64,000 bases of DNA, taken from NCBI GenBank assembly GCA_036852015.1, contig JAANDG010000210.1, forward strand, positions 159,929 through 223,928, in the 5' to 3' direction. The stretch comes from Pelodera strongyloides. Lineage: Eukaryota; Nematoda; Chromadorea; Rhabditida; Rhabditidae. Below the pieces are notes generated by a model. That model was not told the origin of the DNA, ran no database searches, and worked only from the letters and a program-made list of their open reading frames with translations. Shown here in pieces: positions 1-11,934 of the stretch; positions within the stretch are counted from its first letter, which is position 1; every line of letters starts with the position of its first letter. The translations under genes were made by a program, and so were the position numbers.

Positions 1-2052
1 AGTATTAGTCATATAGGCTTAAGAAAAAAAAAGAGAAATTTAGTCAGCAAGAACTTAAAAAGAACAAGATTAATAAACTTACAATACTGCTTGGGCATTC
101 ATGGAGTCTTTTTACAGTTCTGGTGAATAACGTAAGCGTGTTGGGGTAACTGAGTATAAGAATAGCGGAATAGCAGAACGACCGAACTTCAGGCGGAAAC
201 TGTAATCATTTCGTAAGATAAGGTGATAGATAGATTTATGTTCAAAAATGTGCTCTTTTATTCAAGCTTGGTTCAATACAGTTCAATGTGGTACACAACT
301 CATGTCGTGTGCACAAGTACACATGCAATGAAAATTAACCTAACTGAGCGCAGTGTTCGTAAAAAATCGTTTCCGATTATTTTTTTTGTAGAATTCTGTA
401 GAAGCTGTCTAACCCTTGACACATACACGTTACGTACATATTCACTTACAATTATATCATTACAAAATTACGCGCTGCAAAAGAAAGAATGCAATAAAAG
501 TATATTCTTGTAGAAAAAATATTGTTTGAAGGGGTGAGGTTAGCTATAATTACAAACTAGAGTATTTTCGCTAAAAAAATATGCACGTCTTGCAGTGACT
601 GTAACTGGTTCTAGTTCAAATTAAAGAAAGTAATGCCGGTGACCCTTATCAAAACAACAAAATCTCCAAAAAATTAATGACGTTCCGTTAGCTGATAAGA
701 ACCTTTTCTAATAACCGAACTATAAAGCTTCTGCAGGAAGTGATGATTACAAGTCCCAGCGCTAATGTTTACCATCGGCGAAAGCTATTTTTAGTTGGAT
801 GTGACTTAGGGACTAGGGCCTCGAAAGGTGGACACACATATCTATGTGAAAAGAAACAAAATGTATATTTCAAATTTCTATAAGAAGGACACTATTGTTC
901 ACACTTGAAAAGCTGTGTAAAAAAATAGAAAAAATAGTTACAGACATCCACCAGGCAAAGCTTATTCTTTATAGACCTGCCAGTTTATGTACTGGAAATG
1001 TATGGCGTTTCCAAGTATACTGAAAATGTACCGTATCTTGGAACTACACGAGAATATTTTTTTCATTTTTCATATCATTTTTGCAAGTTTCAAATACGGT
1101 AGTATTGACAGAATATCACACCGAATTTTTAGGATACTTGAAAATTAGAAACCCCAATATTTTACAAGTGCTGTCTAAATTGCTGACTAATTTGCAGACG
1201 ATGTGTCATCGTACAAATACAAAAAAAGGAAACTTTGTGACGGACAATGCAACGATTTGGCCGTATTTGGATGCTTTACGATTTGGCCGTATCGGCCTGG
1301 AACACTTTTTACTTTCTACCAGTTTCTTATCTCTTTTTGAGACCGCGAACACAAAATTTTAGTACTAAAAACAGCAATATTAGTTTCAGTTTTAACCGTT
1401 ATTTAATTGGACCTTTGCCAAATTTAATAGTATATGTTACAGAGAAACACTGAAACAGTTAGTTCCAGGAACAGTTAATTAAACTAAAAATGCATCTCGT
1501 TATACCAGGAAACCGAACTCTGGTCCTTTTTACGGGCAGCGAATAGAACCACTACACCACCAGGCGCCATGCAGTAAATTGCGATCCCAAATATAGAAAG
1601 AAACATTATTTCGTGGAAATTTTTTATGAGTCAGACTTAATTAAAAAATTGGGATAACGATTTGGAAGTAAAGGAGATAAAGAAACTTTGAGAGCGAACA
1701 ATAACAAAAAGAAACCATACTTATCTCGTTGTGATGTTCACTTGTCAAAATGCATGGCAGTTTTTTTTTTGCCAATAAAATAAGATGAGCAGGACTGAGG
1801 GAAAGGTTTTCTGGCTCACACACAGGAAAACGAAAAGATTGCCGAAAAAAGGATCGCAAAAGATTGCCGAAAACACAGAAAAGGATGTGCTGGCGTGCAA
1901 AATTAAATGTGCATGCCCACTATGGAAATCTAAACTATTTCACGATCCAAAATCTTGATAGAATTCATAGTTTTATATCGATTTACTCTTTCCAATTAAA
2001 ATATTTGCTTTGTAAAGCATGTCTTTCGGAATTGTATACCATCATCTTTCGC
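1..2052. other. Intergenic, nothing recognised apart from the tRNA fossil
   Basis: AT-rich sequence with only short chance frames. No splice-linked coding segments were seen. Confidence 0.6.
1497..1569 (-). pseudogene. tRNA-like fossil
   Basis: The minus strand has an A-box-like TGGTGGTGTAGTGGTTC and, about 35 bases on, a B-box-like GAGTTCGGTTTCC with a partly paired T arm. Acceptor ends do not pair, so it is a decayed tRNA or tRNA-derived SINE head. Confidence 0.35.
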
Positions 2053-2470
2053 TTAAAGGGTCAGGCCCATTTTAAATGACCCCTATTTTTGATGATTCCA
2101 TCTGATTCTCCATATCAAATATAGTAGGGTACGATATTTTCCTAATTTTCAAGCGCAAAAATCACGCAGTATTCATCAATTTACTATTGCCAGTCATACC
2201 CAACTTTCTATCGCAGTTGTCACGCCCCTTCGCGCTAATTGGGCAATATGCTCTATTGGGCGTGGCAATTGCGATTTTGGCCAATCAGCGCGAATGGGCG
2301 TGCCAACTGCGATAGATAGTTGGGTATGACTGCCCACGGTAAATTGCTGAATAGTGTGTGAATTTTGCGCTTGAAAACTAGAAAAATATTGCATCCTACT
2401 ATATTTGACATGGAGAATCAGATGGAATCATCAGAAGTAGGGGTCAGTTGAAATGGGCCTGACCCTTTAA
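2053..2470. repeat. TTAA element, AGGGTCAGGCCC family
   Basis: A 410-base inverted repeat between TTAA sites starts AGGGTCAGGCCCATTT and ends with the complement. Arms contain blocks related to CATACCCAACTTTCTATCGC. No coding sequence lies within. Confidence 0.82.
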
Positions 2471-5209
2471 AGGAAATATTTGTGCACTTCATTCTCGTCA
2501 GCCCCCTCTTGGTGCCTATGTGTAACATGTTGTTCATTTCATTTTAATTGCTATGCCAAATACTCGTGTAAAGTGTTACATGATTTATTCACTTCTCACG
2601 CCATGAATCCGCCACATTTTATGCACAACATCCTTTATTTTATTACAGTAGCTGCCCTCGCAGCAACAGTAGCTGATCATTTTCCCAGCTTCCAATTCAG
2701 AACTGCAGCCCTGAAATATTTGCTCTTTTGAAGTGTTATGGCACATGGTTTTTGAAACTTAGACAACGGTTTTCCTGACTATTCTATGGAATTGTTTGTC
2801 CTGCAGTTTTAGACTGTGTCGACAAATTTGGACACCATACATGAGTATGGAGGAACTCGAGTACTCGAATGTGTTGTAGAACGGAAAATTAAAGTATGTG
2901 AATAATCTCTTCATCAAATATTTGTGGTGTTATTTAGTCAATAAAAATAGGCTGATACCTCCTTGTTTTTCAGCATATTTATGGTATTACACGACCATGA
3001 ACAGCCTCTTCTAATAATTTCCGTTGTATTCAGCGCCCTGTCGTATCTAGCCACGGTCACGCATTTGCCCAGAAAGCAAGTGTCAGAGCCGGAGCCGCTA
3101 AAATTGGAGTTTTAATTATAATAAATACAGATTTTATTATTGAAGGGTTTTCAATACAGTATTTCAACTTTTTTTGCGCAGAAAGCAAGTATCATGGCTA
3201 AACCTGAATGGCTAAACTAGAATTATCTGAATTTTTTCTGAACTTCAGTGGTATTACATATGGGTGTACACATTTTTGCTAACACTTTTTGAAAAGTTTC
3301 ACAAAACAAGTGAGAGTGAGATCCCTGCGCGTCTATAAAGTCTTATTTTTTTAAAGCGAAATACATATCGAGTGCACCAGCATTCTTTGCAGTCTATGCA
3401 AATGAACACAAATTAGAATAAAAAATCGATCTAAATGCGAGTAAATTAGCATAAATACGCAATAACTCAGTTGTGCACGATGCGTTTCAAAAACCGGCTG
3501 GTATTTCGCATTAAATTTTCTTTGCAGTTTCCAACTCGAAAACAGGCGAAGAACATGTACATACCTGTAGCACATCTTCGCAACACCCATCGAAAGGCAA
3601 GAGAGGAAGCTAAAAATTAAATTTAATAACGTTTTTGGTTAATCAATTTTGCTATTAAATATTTTGCATTTATCTTTACCCTCAATTGATTTAACTTAAC
3701 TTACATAATGAGAACGGTTGCCTTCATTTGTATGTATGACAGTATGACGTATGACGAAGTAAATATGCAAAAGTCTAAAATTGAATAAAATTTGCAAGAA
3801 CAAACACATAATTCGGAAAGAAAACATGTGTACTCTAAAAAAAGGAGAGGAAAAAGAACGCACGAATTTCTTGTAAACCTCCGCATATAAAATTTTATAA
3901 AATAAAAACCACAGAAACAGAAAAGTACTCAAAAATGTAAAGAATAAGGAGGAAGTAAGTGGAATTGCTCCCTGTGTTCAATATTAAAAGTTCTGCGATA
4001 AATTTTTTGATCTTCTGACGTTTTCCGTTTTTATCTTTCTGTGATCGTTATGTAGTAAAACTAGAGCCTTGCGACTGGAGCTGATAATGTCTCTAACAAT
4101 AAGCCCAACTAAATGCATAAGACCAAGTCAAACTAAGTACACATGAAAAAAGAGGAAATGAGTCATAACAAAAGTCAATGACATTCCGGATTATAATAAA
4201 GATTTATCGATTACATTCAAAGTAATCAAAAAGTCAAAAAGGCAACCCTAAGACGGTAACGCTTATAAAACACTGATTAAGTTCAAAAGGACGGAGTGTA
4301 TCAAAACATACCCTTTTGCTTGGGTGACTCATGTCCTTTTCTGAATATTAATAAGTAAATAGAGATATACTATCATGGGCTTGGATATCTACGCACGCAG
4401 GTTGTGTAGAGCTTTATACACAACTATTTAGCTCTTTGAATTTTCATCAATTAACCTAGTACACGCGTATTCATTGTTTTTTTACGGTGTAAGATGACCA
4501 AACAAGTTGCTTCTATGTGTTTGCATTTTATGTTTTCTTTAATTTATTTTACCCTACCATAGCAGTAGCATTTCAGTTATGTGTTTTCACAGTTCTGTGA
4601 GTTTCTAAAAACACAGAAAGCAAAGAAAAAAATATATTTATTCTCCCTTTCTAGCCGTTTGCTCCATTTCGGTTACGTCGTGAATATTGAGAATTTTCTT
4701 GACGCAAGTCGGATTTGGGTTAGCAACACATTTGTGCGACGGCGGGCATACTGTAGCATCGCAGGCTGCAAAATAGAATTAGATACTTCATCCTTCACAA
4801 ACATTAAATTTATGTGTCAAATTTAGGGAACATGTGTGTCTGTACGTGTCTCTTGTGTGTGTGTAAGTGTGAATGTCCGTTTGTATGTCCGTGTCTATGT
4901 GTCTGTCTCTGCATCACATGATCAAACAAAGTAACTCACTGTTTGGCTTGGCACATTGTGCCGTCTTGCGACACGCTCTTCCAATGCATGACACAGTGCG
5001 TTCGACACAGACTTGTCCGCTGGGACACGAGAAGCCGACACATCCTGACAGTAGATTAGTATTTCCGTTTGGCTTTGGTAATAAGCACATATATTAAAGG
5101 GGCTCACGACAGATCTACTAGACTGAGCTAATAATATTTTTGTTAGCCTGAAGCTCTGATTCCCGAGCCTCATCCTATAAGAAAAGAACACAAAACAAAG
5201 ATGGTTTAA
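2471..5209. other. Intergenic between repeats
   Basis: Apart from the TTAA element at 3351-3514 and a TG-rich patch at 4833-4915, I see no structure or coding signal. Confidence 0.55.
3351..3514. repeat. TTAA palindromic element, GGCCGG family
   Basis: TTAA-AGCGAAATAC at the left, GGTATTTCGCA-TTAA at the right. The left arm has lost its GGCCGG block. Core shares the ATGCAAATGAAC and CGAGCTAAATTCGAG-like blocks of the family. Confidence 0.75.
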
Positions 5210-5392
5210 TTAAAAAAGCGAAATTCCGGCCTTTTTGAAACACATAGTGGACATCTGAATTCTTACGTATTTATGCTAATTTACTCGAATTTACTCGATT
5301 TTTTATTCTAATTTATGTTCATTTGCATAAGCTGCGTAAGAGGGCGTGTGTTCTCGATGTGTTTCAAAAACCGGCCGGTATTTCGCTTTTAA
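5210..5392. repeat. TTAA palindromic element, GGCCGG family
   Basis: Full-length member with TTAA at both ends. The left arm has a damaged GGCCGG block; the right arm is ACCGGCCGGTATTTCGC. Confidence 0.8.
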
Positions 5393-5548
5393 CGTACCAT
5401 TATCCTCATTCTCCACACAGGTCAAAATTGGTTTGCATGGATGATTTAAACATTTTGAGGCATGAATTGCGATACAGTACCGTCCAGGAGGACAGAATTG
5501 GTCCACACAGTCTGCAATAGAATATTGATTGGAATTGAGAAAATAATT

Positions 5549-5791
5549 ACCAGTCGGCACACGCCGCCTGGGGCGACTTACATGGAAATATGATTGGTTT
5601 AGCATGGGCATATTATATACAAAGCTTCAAACGTATCATAAGAAATTCACAAAATAGGAAACAATTGCATATGCATACTTCGATATTGAGCTGCGAAACT
5701 CTTTTTATCCCGAACACGAAATTTGCATTTCCGTAACGCACATCGGTATGCAAATTACGCTACAGTTACTCTTTTATAGAATAAGAAGATT
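5549..5791. repeat. Dispersed repeat with ACGCCGCCTGRGGCG end (copy 1)
   Basis: Begins CGGCACACGCCGCCTGGGGCG and ends CTACAGTTACTCTTTTATAG. It aligns over about 200 bases with 45530-45727, and its start with 42170-42200. There is no coding content. Confidence 0.6.
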
Positions 5792-6082
5792 GTTTTCTAC
5801 CCATACAACGTGTTTCTTGATCAATCTATTTTATGCTTTGTTGATAAATTACTAAAATTGATATAGTTACTTTATTTAGTCTACTGTTGGTAGAGTATAA
5901 ATTATAAATTATTATATTTACATAAATTACCCATACCATCAAAATATCTATAATAATAATATAATATAATATTTATTACGCACACAAAAATGTACACGCA
6001 CAGTTTGTCGATAAAATACACAAAGACATAAAAAGCGAACAAAAAAGAAATACAACAATATACAGGAGATCATAACTGAAGG

Positions 6083-7771
6083 CTACGAATGGGAAAATAT
6101 TGTCGGATTGCTCTCAATCATTAACGCGGTTCGATGTACGAATGAGTGTCTGCGTACCATTTTAATTACTCTGGAAATAATGACCTTTGATCTACCTCTA
6201 CGTGTGATAGAAACTCGAAACTTGTACATTTTTTGTAAGTGTATTCCACACTTACCGGCCAATATTTTCCGGAGCATTTTAGCATCAGCACTCTTTCTTC
6301 GATCTACTAGTGAATCCAAGTTTAAAGCAACATTTCTTTCATTACTAGAGGGAGTTTCGTTATACTTAAGCAAGTGAGATCTCATAAAAATACGCTTAGT
6401 AAACATATGCTGGACTCTTTCGAGAGCCAGCTTATCCTTTTTCTTATAAGGGTTGAAGACTACAGAACCAGATTCGAGAATTGAACGTACATACAAAGTG
6501 TAGGCAAGGACGAGAATTCTGGTCTTATGGGTTTTGAGAGTTCGAAATAGTGCAAACATTCTCTTCCTCGCCTGATTACAAACAAACGAAACATGCTTAG
6601 TAAAACTTAGATTATCAGTTATAATGAAACCGAGATCTTTAATTTCAGTTACCTTCGATATTGTAGAACCATTGCAAATGTAATCCACCTTGGGATTACG
6701 TGTGCCTAAGTACAATGATTGACACTTATGAGGGGCCAAAGGTAATTGAAATTTCTCAGACCATTCATAAACAACATTTATGGCACTTTGCAAATCTATT
6801 CTATCAGACGGCTTAGAAATTTCTCTATAGATTTTAATATCATCAGCATACATAACGAATTTAATACCCATATTTCTTAAACATGTAGCGAGATCTGCTG
6901 TAAAAAGGGTGAACAGTATAGGGCCTAAAACTGAGCCTTGTGGCACACCACTTATACAGTCAACGACATTAGAAGTAGCGTTACCAACACGGACAATCAT
7001 CTTACGATCTTCTAGCCAATTTTGTATCCATCTACATATGTACTCAGGAAACAACATGGTTCTAAGTTTTCCAAGTAGTTTCTTGTGAGAAACACGGTCA
7101 AAAGCCTTTGCAAAATCAAAATACACTATGTCCACCTGATGATTATTTTCAATTGCAAGTGTCCAATCATTTAGTGCACAAAGGATAGCTGTTTCTCTTG
7201 ACCGATTCTTTAGAAAACCATGTTGCTCACTGGGAATTAAATTATTGCTATGTGCGAACTCCAATATATATTTAACCAAAATTTTCTCGAAAATTCTGCA
7301 CGTAAAGCAAGTGATACTGACCGGTCTATAGTTACTAACCAAAGAATTCGAGGAATTTCCTTTAAGCAATGGAATAACGCATGACCATTTCCAAAAGAAA
7401 GGAATTTCCCCGCTCATTAAAGATCGATTAAAAATGACACAAAGCGGAACGGATACTGATGCACTGATCTCTTTAAGCACTTGCATAGGTAAACTATCTG
7501 GTGAACGTGAAAACGAAAACTTCCATTTGTCAATAAGTGACATAATTGCTGAGGGACTAATAACAACATTTGGAAAATTAACAATATTAGCTAAAACTGG
7601 ACTATCTATTTCATGGGAAATATTGTCATCTTTGATAAAGTTTGACTGAAAATACACAACAAATGCATTTGATCTATTTTGATAGGATACGTGAACATTA
7701 TTATCTAAGTCGGTTACAGTATGATTACTCGTAAAAGAACGTGAAGTGCCGGAACGTATGTACCTATACAA
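6083..7771 (-). pseudogene. LINE reverse transcriptase segment (ORF2, 3' part)
   Basis: A 562-residue open segment carries reverse transcriptase motifs in the usual order: NYRPVS (147-152), FDFAKAFD (218-225), GVPQGSVLGP (275-284) and YADD (308-311). A thumb/C-terminal region rich in Arg/Lys follows. The enzyme would copy its own RNA at a nicked chromosomal target. The catalytic aspartates are present. It is nevertheless cut off from its endonuclease by frame changes upstream, and the ATG taken as start is internal to the ancestral frame. Subfamily within CR1/jockey is uncertain. Confidence 0.9.
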
Positions 7772-8011
7772 CTGACTTAGTTGCCCGGAGGCAATAATCT
7801 TTCGTTCAACATTGCTATAATATTTGTCAGAAGCCTTTTTCAGCCAAGTGCAAACGAGTTCATACTTTTATTTGTTACCAGGATTTTGCTCTGACAAAGG
7901 AAATAACCTTTCTTTTTGTTGGAGCAAATTTTCAATATGCCTGGGTATACGGACACCTCCTTTTGAAACCTTTTAAAGAGGGATGTACCTGAACATAAAT
8001 CAATCAATCAA

Positions 8012-8761
8012 TCAATAAACAAAGAATTTGTACAACTCATTTGCGTTTGGGTGAATACTGAGCATATTAGGCCAATTTATACATGTTATCTCCCTTGAAA
8101 TCGCATGATAATCTCCCTTGCCAAAATCATAGGCCTGCCTGATAACGTTTGTTTCAGGCGATACGCAAATTTCAAACGAGAGAACACAATGGTCACATTT
8201 ACGTGGTGGTGGCATACAAATTAATGAACTAGGTATAATGTTGTCGGAAGAAAGGACCAAATCAAGACAATGGTTCTTACGAGTAGGAAACTTAACAAAC
8301 TGAGTCATATTTGCTGAACGACAAAATTCTAGAAATAGGGAAGGGCCTGTACCACTAGCAACATATTCTGACCAATTAATTGAAGGCAAATTAAAATCTC
8401 CAACTACAATACACGGATAATCAGTAGCTATAAACTGAGCCAAATAGTCACATAACGAAACAACATTTTCCAGGGCTGATGCTGGCTTAAAATAGACTAG
8501 GCAAAATCTTACTGGTTGGGAAAGAAAAACATCGACTACAATTGCTTCAAACCACACATCATTAAAATTTGAGATAACGTTTGTAACTAATGACGTTTTT
8601 AACAGAATAGCTACACCGCCGCCAGTAGTAGAATTACGGTCAGTGCGAAGGATACTATAGCCAGAAAGATGTGAAATAATACTACAGTCAGTTTGCATAT
8701 CTTGTAACCAAGTTTTTATCTCGACTTTTCCGCGGCATTGACAGCGAGTAGTAGAAAACAT
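8012..8761 (-). pseudogene. LINE apurinic-like endonuclease segment (ORF2, 5' part)
   Basis: A 249-residue open segment has hallmarks of the LINE endonuclease: KTWLQD (16-21, where families usually have ETWL), GGGVAIL (48-53), GDFNLP (121-126) and LDLVLSS (166-172). The N-terminal part of the domain is missing, and the first 15 residues do not resemble the family, so the start is probably a chance ATG. The usual catalytic Glu of the ETWL motif is Lys here. The segment ends at a stop close to the (TTGA)4 run and is in the same frame as the reverse transcriptase segment. Confidence 0.82.
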
Positions 8762-9626
8762 AGCTAAAATTTATATATTTTTTCATTGCCTAGTGCTACA
8801 GAAAGAAGGATGAATTTCCTTATGTTCAGAAGAAAATAGGGCACAAAATCAAACATGTTTGTTTAAAATATTAACACAATTTTGCTTGAAGGTTACTTGA
8901 TTTCACCTATCGATTATAACAAAAATTCATGCAACTTATCTGTGGTTCTTACGAGTCAGTTTCCTAACAATAAAATAAAATAAACTTACTATTAAACCAA
9001 ACCGATTCATGATTTTTTTCAGAAATATTCAGTAGGAATTGACTAAGTGACCGCGGTGGTAAGCAAATCGTATTGCAATGCCAGAAATGTTATTATTTAC
9101 TTCGTTTTATTTCTCACTTTCTCTTTTTTTCAAGGCAGTTTATTGTAATAAACATAGCGCCAAAAATTGACACCGTTGTGAAAACAAAGGAAAGAAATTA
9201 ATTTTAAACAATAACAGGTTTTCGTCCTTGCCTTGACAATTAAAACAAAGGGAAACATATTTCAAAATCTAAAATAAATATTATCAAGCGTTTGGCGAGC
9301 CAGACGGAAGCGATAAAACCTATAAACAACTTGTTTTAAAGCAACACCGCACTTGGACTTGGTTAGTGAAGCGTATGTATCTTCATATATTATAACAATT
9401 GCAGGTATATAATGTGCCACACGTGGTATTACACAGGAAACCGAAAACTCGAAAATCAGCATATATACTGTACACGAACTACAGTAATAAGACACAAATT
9501 CGCGAACTCTTTTCTTGGTCAATTTTTTTTTCGTGATTTTTTTTTATTTATTTATTTTTTTTGTTTAATTGTAATGTTTCCAACGTCAATCATATGTAAT
9601 TTGCAAGCGCTGCTGTATGGAAGCTA

Positions 9627-9628
<2 letters not shown>

Positions 9629-9717
<89 letters not shown>

Positions 9718-9727
9718 CGTGCGTGTG
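9629..9727 (+). repeat. (GT)n microsatellite
   Basis: About 48 GT dinucleotides with one GG interruption and a few GC variants at the right end. Confidence 0.97.
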
Positions 9728-11290
9728 TTTCCACAGGTTCGAATTCCACAGAGCGCTCCTTGTATTACTAATCCACACCACCGAGACTCGCTATTTAACT
9801 TGTCTCTAACGCATGGGTATACGTTTCAGCGAATACATTTCAATGAAGCTTATTTTGGAAAAGTGTTAAATTCAAAGATAGGAAACCTTTCACGTAAAAT
9901 AAATGGTAGTTTGGAAACTAAAAAGGCCTGCTTTGAGCAAGCATAAACGCAGGATATTGTCCATTTTTCATAGATCCGATTCAAAATATTCAAAATAAAA
10001 TATATCCTGTTTACGTTCAGCTAGGATAATACCCTGGAATGTTTCCCATTTATGTTTCATATGTAATTTATTTATGTGCACGTTTTTCAGTACCAATAAA
10101 GCGTTGACATCAATAATAAAATTTATTATCTTCATAATAATAACCACTCGACGTTATTACATCAATCATATCGCAGGAAAGAGGGAAAAAAATGAATCGG
10201 GACGATTTTTGGCAATAATTCAAATGAAAAACGTGAATGCCTGTGCAGATGTTCGAAATTCCCGCCAAAATTTTAAATTCCCGCCGTCCGCTGTAGAAAA
10301 ATCAATAACCCCACAAGCATTCACAATTTGAGCACAGACAAAGAAAGAAAATAAAAACAAACGAAAACGAGGAAAATGAAAACAAAAAGGCAACAGTTGA
10401 AGGCACAGTGTGTGAAAAACTAGACGATGGACATCCTACCGTAGTTTGGCCATTTTCAAATAAAAATGAAATCAATCGATATCGCCGTCGTAACAGGGAT
10501 AAACAGTACAAATGGAATGGTTCGTGGTCAATAAAAATTTGTTGACTATTCTACACTCTGGCTGAACATGTGTATTTAATACGATCAAAAAGTGGGCGAA
10601 GTTAGTAATCAAAGAGTGGGCGGAGCTAGTGAATAAAAAAACTACATAATCTCTAAAAAAAATCAATAAATGATATGCATAGATAAATTTGCATATCATA
10701 TAACATATTATGCTCGATTCTAGAATACAGCACCAATGTGGAAAAATTATGAGGGGTAACAAAAATGACGTAAAAACACTGTAGAGTAGACTAAAACTAA
10801 AGAAATTCTAATAAAAAAAGAGTTATTATATACATAAGATATCGGCAGGCATCACAAAAAATGACAAACATAATACAGAAAAATGGACACACACAACTAG
10901 CTGAAACTAAATGTGAAGAAAAAACAGGATTACGAAATCGGCACATACACAAAAAAAATGGTGAAAATCAATAGAAAATAAAATCACTTATTATTAGTAT
11001 GGGCGTATTTGTGAAAGTATATCACATAATCTTTAGCTACAGAATAAACATAAAATCTGCCATGAGAAATACAATAGAGATGGATGAGAGCACAGGCCAA
11101 CATGGCGGGAATTCAAATTTCATGAAAAATCGATACATAGTGGGCGTGGAAAAGGGAGCATAGTTTTTTTAATTTTATACACATTTAGCTGATAGCATAG
11201 TTCAGTAACATTAGACAATTCGATATCAGACGCATCCGGATCTTACAACGTTGGCAACACTAACCCCAGGTCGCGCCCCTGTCGCACTTA

Positions 11291-11310
11291 GGCGCACCAA
11301 GAGGTGCGCC
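11291..11310. repeat. Perfect small hairpin
   Basis: GGCGCACC-AAGA-GGTGCGCC, an 8-base perfect stem. GGTGCGC words recur in receptor intron 1 (59600-59745). Confidence 0.6.
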
Positions 11311-11823
11311 GCATATGCACCAACTCTGGCTGGCTGATTCTTTAAACCTGAGCTATGCCTATTCAACGCTCTAATATTCCGTTACAAATGGCACATAATA
11401 GAAAAAGAATTATAAGATAAAACCGAATCTGTCATAAGAAATATACTGCAAAAAAACGGACACAGATCATCAGTTATTAAGTTTCTCATGATATACGCAA
11501 CTTTTTTTATGAAAAGTAGTAGAAAGAAAATCGAATCAAAGTGTGAAATAGGGTTAGTCACCAGCTTAAAACATGTGAAAAATATAAAGGGGGCCAAATT
11601 ATTAGTGATCAAGTAGCCGACTATAAAGTTACTCAATTTCTTCGATTCTATGTGCAGATATGGAGTTTTTCAATGAGTTTTAGGTCAAGCTTAGCTACTA
11701 AATATAAATCGATATTATTATGGCAGTGTACACATTATGGGGGAATCTTTTAAAAGTGGGTCCTTGCGATGATAAGAGATGATCAACTTTTTCAGATCAG
11801 TGTATAGACAAACAACTAATTAG

Positions 11824-11890
11824 TTAAAGCGGTATAGCACGTGGTTTCTGGTGCTGGATAAGGATGCAGGCACGTGTCATTCCGTTTTAA
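11824..11890. repeat. Short TTAA element, CACGTG family
   Basis: TTAA-AGCGGTATAGCACGTGG at the left, GGCACGTGTCATTCCGT-TTAA at the right, with a loop of about 25 bases. It lies just past the 3' end of the zinc-finger gene. Confidence 0.75.
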
Positions 11891-11934
11891 CTAATCCATC
11901 AATCAACAAATCGATATAACATCCGGATCAGGTC

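Larger units (their letters stand above)
5935..8761 (-). mobile_element. Decayed non-LTR retrotransposon (LINE), CR1/jockey group
   Basis: An endonuclease segment (8761-8012) and a reverse transcriptase segment (7771-6083) lie in order on the minus strand, followed by about 150 bases of AT-rich 3' sequence ending in a TATTA-rich tail near 5935. The 5' end is missing or unrecognisable above 8761. The 240 bases between the two domains change frame at least twice and contain a (TTGA)4 run. The reading frames are otherwise long, so the copy is not ancient. It is not expected to move on its own. No target-site duplication could be fixed because the 5' end is unclear. Confidence 0.88.
8762..11823. 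other. Intergenic, low-complexity
   Basis: Contains the (GT)n tract, an A-rich stretch near 10320-10400 and two GTGGGCG(A/G)AG words at 10590-10625. No convincing exon and no remains of the LINE 5' end were found. Confidence 0.55.

Noticed and set aside
9412..9946. Cys/Val-rich frames of 109-119 residues on the plus strand
   Set aside because: They are translations of the (GT)n microsatellite.
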